From: CAZWSC01 sp964636385
Lineage (GTDB): Bacteria > Eisenbacteria > RBG-16-71-46 > CAIMUX01
DNA: 5,968 nt
NCBI GenBank assembly: GCA_964636385.1
Contig: CAZWSC010000101.1
Location: 1-5,968, forward strand
Reading direction: 5' to 3'
Shown: positions 1-4,620 of the stretch, one piece after another
How the letters are laid out: every line of letters starts with the position of its first letter
Position numbering within the stretch: the first letter of the stretch is position 1
Translations under genes and position numbers: made by a program
Notes under the pieces: model-generated
What the model was told of the DNA's origin: nothing
Database searches by the model: none
Seen by the model: only the letters and a program-made list of their open reading frames with translations

Positions 1-136
1 CCAGATAGGCCATGAAGGCCCCGGTCGCCTCCGATGTGGCCTGCAGCAGTGCTGCCAGCCAGGCATCGCGATCACGTGGCTGGCGAAGTGCGCGAAGAAG
101 CGCGTGGCTGTGGGCAAGGCACCGGTTTGGCTCCAT
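1..136 (-). CDS. N-terminal fragment of an unidentified protein, possibly a GAF-type sensor (3' end off window)
   Basis: The frame opens with ATG at 136-134 and stays open to the left edge, giving 45 codons beginning MEPNRCLAHSHALL. A GGGAGG Shine-Dalgarno (152-147) lies 10 nt upstream of the start, and the frame is co-directional with all the other genes here. The visible peptide looks like an amphipathic helix rich in Leu, Ala and Arg, followed by a segment around residues 27-45 (LAALLQATSEATGAFMAYL). That segment resembles the first helix and first strand of GAF domains, which often read like 'LL..A.EATGA...FL'. If so, the full gene could be a GAF-containing regulator such as a sigma-54 activator, kinase or phosphatase, but only a fragment is visible and the family call is inference. 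The other two minus frames stop early or look compositionally poor. The reality of the start is moderately supported; the function is weakly supported. Confidence 0.5.
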   Translation of the reverse strand, partial: MEPNRCLAHSHALLRALRQPRDRDAWLAALLQATSEATGAFMAYL

Positions 137-271
137 GGATATCCATCCTCCCGACTCATGTCCATGCCACAAGGCGCAAGCTCCGTGCCTTCGTCCGGGA
201 AACCTGACGCATGGGGGAAGGGAATGCGGAAATGGCGGCTGCGCAGGGCGGATCGCCTGCGAAAGCGGGCC
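137..271. other. Intergenic region between the small membrane-protein gene and the left-edge gene
   Basis: No coding frame in this stretch looks real. It contains two small hairpins at its right end (see the terminator entry) and the Shine-Dalgarno of the partial gene at its left end. A perfect 12-bp palindrome, ATGGATATCCAT (135-146), lies between that Shine-Dalgarno and the start codon and overlaps the start. I could not find a convincing -35/-10 pair for the partial gene, so it may be read through from upstream or use a promoter I cannot recognise. Confidence 0.5.
147..152 (-). promoter_or_regulatory. Shine-Dalgarno of the left-edge partial gene
   Basis: On the minus strand GGGAGG precedes the ATG at 136 by 10 nt. 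This spacing is slightly long but workable. It is the main reason for accepting the short partial frame as a gene. Another ATG begins directly after GGAGG (146-144), but it is in a different frame and too close to the motif to be used. Confidence 0.45.
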
Positions 272-280
272 TCAGGCCCG
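243..280 (-). terminator. Two tandem small hairpins at the 3' end of the small membrane-protein gene, possible weak terminator
   Basis: In minus-strand order, CGGGCCTGAGGCCCG (280-266) forms a 6-bp stem with a 3-nt loop; the loop is the TGA stop codon of the membrane-protein gene. It is followed by CTTTC, and then GCAGGCGATCCGCCCTGC (260-243) forms a roughly 7-bp stem with one bulged base. Neither hairpin has a proper T-run after it, so this is not a textbook intrinsic terminator. It could slow polymerase, protect the 3' end, or act together with Rho. Confidence 0.3.
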
Positions 281-550
281 GGCTTCCTTCCAGAGAGAGG
301 CAGCCTTCCTGGCCTGGCTCCACACTCGCCAGCCGAGCAGGATCTCCACAAGGACCATGAAAGCCAACAACATGCTTCGACCCTGATGGCCCAGGCCCAT
401 CTGCTCCGATATCGGCTGGAACCGCCACCATGCGATGAATACCGCGATCATCAGTGCTGCGGCGACGAGTGCTGTCAGCGCAGGCGGGATCCAATCAGCC
501 TTGTTCGGGCCGTACCGGAGTTTTCGTTCAAGACGGGGCACGTACTGCAT
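272..550 (-). CDS. Small two-helix membrane protein of unknown function
   Basis: This 92-residue frame has a basic N-terminus (residues 6-17, with R6, R9, K10, R12 and K17). A long hydrophobic segment at about 20-42 contains PP at 22-23 and WW at 41-42. A polar loop follows at about 43-58, then a second, shorter hydrophobic segment at 59-77 containing E69 and R75, and a basic amphipathic tail. By the positive-inside rule both ends should face the cytoplasm. I do not recognise a family. Two starts are possible. ATG at 550 has GCAGG directly against it, which is too close for a Shine-Dalgarno. GTG at 541 (codon 4) has AGGA 8 nt upstream, which is better spaced, so the mature product may be 89 residues. 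The gene begins 48 nt after the tRNA and may share its transcript. The membrane-helix pattern, which the antisense frames lack, is the main argument that it is real. Confidence 0.6.
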   Translation of the reverse strand: MQYVPRLERKLRYGPNKADWIPPALTALVAAALMIAVFIAWWRFQPISEQMGLGHQGRSMLLAFMVLVEILLGWRVWSQARKAASLWKEARA

Positions 551-598
551 CCTGCAATGGGGTTCGTGTCGTCTGCAACGCGGCTCTGCGCAGTAATT

Positions 599-672
599 TG
601 ATCCTGGCAGGATTCGAACCTGCGACCTTCTGCTCCGGAGGCAGACGCTCTATCCAACTGAGCTACAGGACC
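599..672 (-). tRNA. tRNA-Arg (anticodon CCG)
   Basis: The 74-nt minus-strand sequence folds as a complete cloverleaf. The 7-bp acceptor stem pairs GGTCCTG with CAGGATC, including one G-U pair, and the discriminator base is A. The D arm is GCTC/GAGC. The anticodon arm TCTGC/GCAGA encloses loop CTCCGGA, giving anticodon CCG, which reads CGG (Arg). A 5-nt variable region precedes the T arm, GCAGG-TTCGAAT-CCTGC. The 3' CCA is not encoded: the template continues AAATT, so CCA must be added by the nucleotidyltransferase. The gene sits between recN and a small membrane-protein gene. No integrase or duplicated 3' end is visible, so nothing suggests it has served as an attachment site. Confidence 0.96.
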
Positions 673-685
673 GCTCACTTCCGGC

Positions 686-712
686 AGAATACCCGTTCGG
701 TCCGGGCCTCAA
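686..712 (-). promoter_or_regulatory. Candidate sigma-70-type promoter for tRNA-Arg
   Basis: On the minus strand TTGAGG (712-707; four of six matches to TTGACA) is followed after 15 nt by TATTCT (691-686; four of six matches to TATAAT). The -10 ends 13 nt before the first tRNA base, so a start about 7 nt downstream would leave a leader of roughly six bases, a sensible length for a tRNA gene. The 15-nt spacer is shorter than the usual 17, and most of the -35 lies inside an inverted repeat, so this is tentative. The tRNA could also be transcribed by read-through from recN. Confidence 0.33.
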
Positions 713-719
713 GGGCCCG
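703..719. repeat. Inverted repeat between recN and tRNA-Arg
   Basis: CGGGCC and GGCCCG arms (703-708 and 714-719) enclose a 5-nt spacer. The hairpin lies about 93 nt past the recN stop and has no T-run on either side, so intrinsic termination is doubtful. It closely resembles the hairpin at 266-280, which has the same CGGGCC/GGCCCG arms around a 3-nt spacer. The remainder of the 673-811 gap shows no coding frame I would support. Confidence 0.45.
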
Positions 720-811
720 CCTGCCGACCGGCTACGCCAGACTGTTCTGATGAATACCAGATCGTCGCCGGGCGCACAAGGCGCCAGTTACCGGGATGGC
801 TCCGGCGGCCG

Positions 812-2518
812 TCAATCGTCCCCACTCTCTGCGCCCCCAGCTTCCTGCAGAAGCTGGGCGGCATGCTGCCTGGAAATCCCGGCGGCCGCATCCCCGGACA
901 GCATGCGCGCCACCTCATCCAGGCGGGCTTCTGCATCGAGCCTGACCACGTGTGCCTGCGGACGTCCGTCCGAGTCGGCTTTGCGAACGGCGAAGTGGGT
1001 GCTTCCTCTGGCGGCGATTCCGGGCAGGTGGGTCACGAGCAGTACCTGGGCCGAGCGACTCAGAAGCGATAGCCTGGCCCCGACCCTGTTCGCCGTCTCG
1101 CCTCCAATCCCCTGATCCACCTCATCCAGTACCCACGTGCCGGGCGGCACCTTCTCCCCCAGGGCTGAGTGCAGCGCCAGGAAGATCCTGGAGAGTTCCC
1201 CACCGGAAGCCACCCGCCCGAGATCCCCCTCCGGTTCGCCCGCATGGGGGCGAAATCGAAGCCGCACCCTCTCCAGGCCCCCTGCGAAGTGGCGAAGGGT
1301 TCCGCCAGGCGTCGGCACACCGTTCGGATCCTCCTCGCTGATCAGCTCGAATCTGAGGGAGGCCCCGGTCATGTCCAGCGCTTCCAGTTCGGCACCCACA
1401 TTCCGGGCAAGCTCCAGTGCTGCCCTGCGGCGAAGCAGAGAGAGATCGTACCCTGCCTCCCCCACCTCCTGGCGCACATTCCGGGCCCCGCGCTCAAGCC
1501 CCGCAATCCGGTCGGACAGGCTGCGTCCCTCTTCGAGACGCCTCTCGACTTCGGCCAGGTGTTCGAGCGCCGCCTCCTCGCTTCCACCATACTTCCTGCA
1601 GATCCTCTCCAGGAGGTGCAGCCTCTCATCCGCTGTCACGGGATCCACCCACTCATCCGGATCAATGGCGGGAACCATCCGGTCCAGCCCACCCACGGTG
1701 TCGCGCAGGTTCAGGATTGCCTCGCGAATCTCCTCCCAGGCTTCCCCCTCAAGTGACGAGATGCGATGCGTCAGTGTCTCGAGGTGATCCACAACAGAGC
1801 CGTTCTCCCCGAACAGCCGGTCCCGCAGCTCTTCAACAAGACCCGCCTCCGCGACACGGGACTTCAGGCCGCGGGCAAGGTCACGCAGGCGCACCAGCTC
1901 TCCGGGGGTGATGCCGGCATCTCTGATCTCACGCGCCTGGAAGCCGAGCCAGTCCGATTCCGCCGCGAATGCCTCGCTGTCCTCCTTTGCCCGCTGCAGC
2001 GACCCGAGGGTATCGAGGAGCCTGGCCCTGGCATCACGAAACAATGCGAGCGCATCGCCGGCCCCGGAGAAGCGGTCGAGGAGCCACTCCTGCTGCTCCG
2101 GGTCTGCAAGCGCCCGCTGTTCCCCCTGCCCGACAATCCACAGGAGTCCGGATGTCAGATCCCGAAGCTGGGAGACCAGGATCTGTCTGCCGTTCGCGAA
2201 GCAGCGGGAACGCCCGTCCAGCCCCAGTTCGCGGCGTAGAACGAGCAGTCCCTCCGAGCAGTCCAGACCCAGGCCCTCCATCACATCGCCTGCGCCCGGC
2301 ACGCCGTCGACATCCAGAGTCCCTTCCACGGAGAGCCTCCCGCTTCCATGCCGGATCCAGTCAGCGGAACCGCGGGAGCCTGCGAGAAAACCAACGGCAT
2401 CGATCAGGATCGACTTCCCCGCCCCGGTCTCTCCAGTCAGAACGTTCAGGCCTGTGGAGAACTCCAGCACCTCCTCCCGGACTATCACGAAGTTCTCAAG
2501 TGCCAGACGGAGCAGCAT
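812..2518 (-). CDS. recN: DNA repair protein RecN (SMC-like ATPase)
   Basis: RecN is a cytoplasmic SMC-family ATPase that acts early in recombinational repair of double-strand breaks, tethering DNA ends and assisting RecA. This 568-residue protein is close to the E. coli length of about 553. The N-terminal ABC half begins MLLRLALENFVIV and carries Walker A GETGAGKS at 29-36. A Q-loop-like segment, IVGQGEQ, lies at 128-134. Residues from about 150 to 380 are charged, coiled-coil-like arms and include the family-typical RLHLLERICRKYG near 299-311. The C-terminal half has signature ASGGELSR (437-444), Walker B WVLDEVDQGIGG (462-473) and the switch histidine in LLVTHLPG (H497). The start is the ATG at 2518. 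A GTG at 2557 would add 13 residues, but these are unlike the family and would overlap nadK. The Shine-Dalgarno is poor, a G-run (GGGGGGAA). The gene lies 23 nt after nadK and is the last protein gene of the cluster. All ATPase motifs are intact. Confidence 0.97.
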   Translation of the reverse strand: MLLRLALENFVIVREEVLEFSTGLNVLTGETGAGKSILIDAVGFLAGSRGSADWIRHGSGRLSVEGTLDVDGVPGAGDVMEGLGLDCSEGLLVLRRELGLDGRSRCFANGRQILVSQLRDLTSGLLWIVGQGEQRALADPEQQEWLLDRFSGAGDALALFRDARARLLDTLGSLQRAKEDSEAFAAESDWLGFQAREIRDAGITPGELVRLRDLARGLKSRVAEAGLVEELRDRLFGENGSVVDHLETLTHRISSLEGEAWEEIREAILNLRDTVGGLDRMVPAIDPDEWVDPVTADERLHLLERICRKYGGSEEAALEHLAEVERRLEEGRSLSDRIAGLERGARNVRQEVGEAGYDLSLLRRRAALELARNVGAELEALDMTGASLRFELISEEDPNGVPTPGGTLRHFAGGLERVRLRFRPHAGEPEGDLGRVASGGELSRIFLALHSALGEKVPPGTWVLDEVDQGIGGETANRVGARLSLLSRSAQVLLVTHLPGIAARGSTHFAVRKADSDGRPQAHVVRLDAEARLDEVARMLSGDAAAGISRQHAAQLLQEAGGAESGDD

Positions 2519-2541
2519 GCTTCCCCCCGGAGCGGGCCGGC

Positions 2542-3402
2542 CTACACCGCGCCCCACCCCAGCTTGGCGCGAAGGAGATCGTAGAAGCTGCGGTCCTCGA
2601 GAGAGACGAAGTAGATCGGCCTGTTTGCCTTCGTCACACGGACCGAGCAGCCTGCGTCGAACTTCAGCATCACCTGGCCGTCGACCGTGAGATCCACGGT
2701 CGTTTCTGGCGGCAGGACCCTGAACTCGGCGGTCTCGCCGGCCGGGAAGACGAGCGGCCGAAGCGAGAGTGAATGCGGCGAGATCGGCGTCGCTATCAGC
2801 GCATTCAGTGTCGGCTGGACGATCGGCCCCCCGGCCGAAAGCGAGTAGGCTGTGGATCCTGTAGGGGTCGCCACAATGACGCCGTCAGACCGGAAGCGTC
2901 CGAGTGGCGTTGCAGCGAGCGAGGCCTCGATCCGGATCGCCCGCCTGCCGGACTCGTGGATCACCAGGTCATTCAGGCCGTGCACGCGCTGCACCTCACG
3001 CCCCCTGCCGTCGATTACGCTGGCACGGAGCATCATCCGCCGCTCCAGCAGGTAACTGCCCTCCAGAACGCGGTCAACGGCGCGGAGCATTCCGGCGACA
3101 CTCACCTCCGTCAGAAAGCCAAGCCCTCCGAAGTTCACCCCGAGAAGCGGGATCTTGCGCGGGTAGACCAGGCGCGCTGCGGACAGCAGCGTTCCGTCTC
3201 CGCCAAGCACGACCATCAGACAGATCTCCCTCGGAAACCGGATATGCTCCGCCGTTCCGCCGGCCGATTCCGCTGTCCACTCTCCCGACCTGCGATGTAT
3301 CCACGGTTCGATCCCACGCTTCTCGAGCCAGCGAACAAGTCTGGCCAGCTCCTGCGCCGCATGCGGCTTGGCCATGTTCGTCAGGATGCCGACGCGTTTC
3401 AT
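2542..3402 (-). CDS. nadK: NAD kinase
   Basis: NadK phosphorylates NAD+ at the 2'-hydroxyl of its adenosine ribose to give NADP+, usually with ATP, in the cytoplasm. The 286-residue product begins MKRVGILTN and has the family motifs in order: GGDGT at 67-71, LGVNFGGLGFLTE at 87-99, ND at 144-145 (often NE in relatives), SDGVIVATPTGSTAY at 172-186, PISPHSLS near 206-213, TVDGQ around 239-243, and a typical C-terminus SFYDLLRAKLGWG. The ATG at 3402 is chosen because it overlaps the ispA stop as ATGA, a classic translational-coupling arrangement, and because the protein then starts where the family does. An upstream alternative start would add ten residues inside ispA. No strong independent Shine-Dalgarno is seen, only a weak TGGAA, which is consistent with re-initiation after ispA. 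It is followed by recN, a pairing common in bacteria. Confidence 0.96.
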   Translation of the reverse strand: MKRVGILTNMAKPHAAQELARLVRWLEKRGIEPWIHRRSGEWTAESAGGTAEHIRFPREICLMVVLGGDGTLLSAARLVYPRKIPLLGVNFGGLGFLTEVSVAGMLRAVDRVLEGSYLLERRMMLRASVIDGRGREVQRVHGLNDLVIHESGRRAIRIEASLAATPLGRFRSDGVIVATPTGSTAYSLSAGGPIVQPTLNALIATPISPHSLSLRPLVFPAGETAEFRVLPPETTVDLTVDGQVMLKFDAGCSVRVTKANRPIYFVSLEDRSFYDLLRAKLGWGAV

Positions 3403-4325
3403 CGGGCGGATTCCATGGAGCCGTAGAGCCACTCATCCGGCAGGCGCGCAACCACGGCGCCGATCAGGTCGGTCAGAATCTCCCCTCTCCTTCCGCGGAC
3501 CGGTATCCGGGCAAGGCTCTCCTCGAGCGCCTCCTGCAGACAGACCCTGGTCCTGGGAGAACCAAGGATCGTCGGGTACGTCGCCTTCCCCCGCACCCGG
3601 TCGCGGCCGCGGCGCCTCCCCAGGACCTTGTACGAGCCGAACTCGCTCAGCAGATCATCGACGATCTGGAACAGGAGACCGAACGAGTCGCCGAAATCGG
3701 CGAGCCTTTTCAGGACAGGCCCTGATCCTCCCGCGAGGATCGCACCGCCGGTAATGGAGCAGCGGATGAGCGCTCCGGTCTTTCGCTCGTGCATGAGGCG
3801 CAGGGTTGCGGGAGAGATCTTCTTCCCCTCGGATTCGATATCCACCACCTGTCCCCCGATCACTCCGTATGTGCCGACCGCACCGGCAATCTCATGCAGA
3901 ACGCGCAGCTTCCTGGCCGCGGAACCCGGCAGCCTGGAGATCTTCTCGAAGGCCAGCACGTGGAGGGCATCGCCGGCGAGCACGGCGATCGCCTCGCCGA
4001 ACTTCCTGTGGCAGGACAGCCGTCCGCGCCGGTAGTCGTCGTCGTCCATGCAGGGCAGATCATCGTGGATCAGTGAGTAGGTGTGGAGCAGTTCCAGTGC
4101 GGCTCCCAGCTGCACGCCGCCGTCCCCCCTGCCGCCCGCAATCTCGAAACCCAGCACCGCGAGAGCCGGGCGAATCCTCTTCCCTCCCGGAAAGACCGCA
4201 TAGCGCATCGCCCTGTGAACGCTCTGCGGCTTCTCCTTCGCGTCGGGCAGGGCCTGGTCCAGCGTCTCCTCTATGCGCGGTCCAATCGACTGCAGCCAGG
4301 CATTCCAGGCGCTAGCGGCCTTCAT
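3399..4325 (-). CDS. ispA: Farnesyl/geranylgeranyl diphosphate synthase (IspA-type polyprenyl synthetase)
   Basis: This soluble enzyme condenses isopentenyl diphosphate with allylic diphosphates to make C15 or C20 prenyl diphosphates for quinones, undecaprenyl carriers and related lipids. The 308-residue protein has GGKRIRP at 47-53 and the first Asp-rich motif DDLPCMD at 88-94, with Tyr83 five residues before it as in E. coli IspA. It then has the RRG and CH..FGEAIAVLAGDAL segment at about 99-121, KTG at 182-184 and FQIVDD at 219-224. The second Asp-rich motif reads DDLLS rather than DDxxD, so the third Asp is Ser227, and the usual GKPxGSD stretch reads GRRRGRD; Lys247 of GKATYP is kept. The start at ATG 4325 is set by a strong AAGGAG 6 nt upstream. 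The gene overlaps xseB by 14 nt and nadK by an ATGA. Bacterial relatives make mainly FPP, and chain length cannot be settled from sequence. No dxs gene follows it here. Confidence 0.95.
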   Translation of the reverse strand: MKAASAWNAWLQSIGPRIEETLDQALPDAKEKPQSVHRAMRYAVFPGGKRIRPALAVLGFEIAGGRGDGGVQLGAALELLHTYSLIHDDLPCMDDDDYRRGRLSCHRKFGEAIAVLAGDALHVLAFEKISRLPGSAARKLRVLHEIAGAVGTYGVIGGQVVDIESEGKKISPATLRLMHERKTGALIRCSITGGAILAGGSGPVLKRLADFGDSFGLLFQIVDDLLSEFGSYKVLGRRRGRDRVRGKATYPTILGSPRTRVCLQEALEESLARIPVRGRRGEILTDLIGAVVARLPDEWLYGSMESAR

Positions 4326-4617
4326 CCTCGTCTCCTTTCAGATCCTGCTCATCAAGGCTTCCGTCAGCCCTCCCGAGGATCTCCCTGACACGAAGCTCGG
4401 CTGTCCGCAGTCTCTCGCTGCAGATCCTGAGAAGACGCTGGCCTTCCTCGAATCGGCGTATGGTCTCCTCAAGCGAAAGGTCACCCTGCTCGAGCCCGGC
4501 TACCAGCCCTTCCAGCTTCTCAAGGGCATCCTCGAAGCCCTCGGAAACCCCGGAGGTGCCCGGGTCCCTGGCTCCTTCATCCTGTGGTCCGGATCCACCC
4601 GGCGCGCCACGATTCAA
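4312..4617 (-). CDS. xseB: Exodeoxyribonuclease VII small subunit
   Basis: XseB is the small helical subunit that assembles in several copies on XseA to form exonuclease VII, which cuts single-stranded DNA from both ends into oligonucleotides. The family core spans about residues 28-75: FEDALEKLEGLVAGLEQG, then DLSLEETIRRFEEGQRLL, a helix-turn-helix-like pair of amphipathic helices. At 101 residues it is longer than the E. coli subunit of about 80, because of a Gly/Pro/Asp-rich N-terminal extension (1-27) and an acidic tail (about 82-101). The start codon is TTG at 4617, the only start available between the xseA stop and the core, preceded by GGGAGGAG with 7-nt spacing. The gene is in the same reading frame as xseA and separated from its TGA by one GCC codon. 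It overlaps ispA by 14 nt. Confidence 0.94.
   Translation of the reverse strand: MNRGAPGGSGPQDEGARDPGTSGVSEGFEDALEKLEGLVAGLEQGDLSLEETIRRFEEGQRLLRICSERLRTAELRVREILGRADGSLDEQDLKGDEDEGR
4332..4337 (-). promoter_or_regulatory. Strong Shine-Dalgarno of ispA inside xseB
   Basis: AAGGAG stands 6 nt before the ispA ATG, within the last codons of xseB. Its strength and spacing fix the ispA start at 4325. They also suggest that ispA can be translated efficiently on its own rather than only by coupling. Confidence 0.8.
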
Positions 4618-4620
4618 GGC

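Noticed and set aside
104..601. + strand frames of 124 and 165 codons across the left region
   Set aside because: They run antisense through two intergenic gaps and the small membrane-protein gene, and have low-complexity composition. The minus strand offers better-supported alternatives with ribosome-binding sites or membrane helices.
599..672. tRNA-Arg as an integration site for a mobile element
   Set aside because: No integrase, direct repeat of the tRNA 3' end, or transposase fragment is visible on either side.
2519..2557. Upstream GTG start for recN at 2557
   Set aside because: It would add 13 Gly/Pro/Arg-rich residues unlike RecN N-termini and overlap nadK. The ATG at 2518 gives the canonical MLLRLALENF start.
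1908..2772. Long + strand open frames of 260 and 267 codons opposite recN and nadK
   Set aside because: They lie antisense to genes with intact family motifs and are rich in Arg, Pro and Ser, as expected for the complement of GC-rich coding DNA. They show no recognisable domain and overlap one another.
2904..3725. + strand frame of 273 codons opposite nadK and ispA
   Set aside because: It spans the junction of two well-supported minus-strand genes and has shadow-like composition without motifs.
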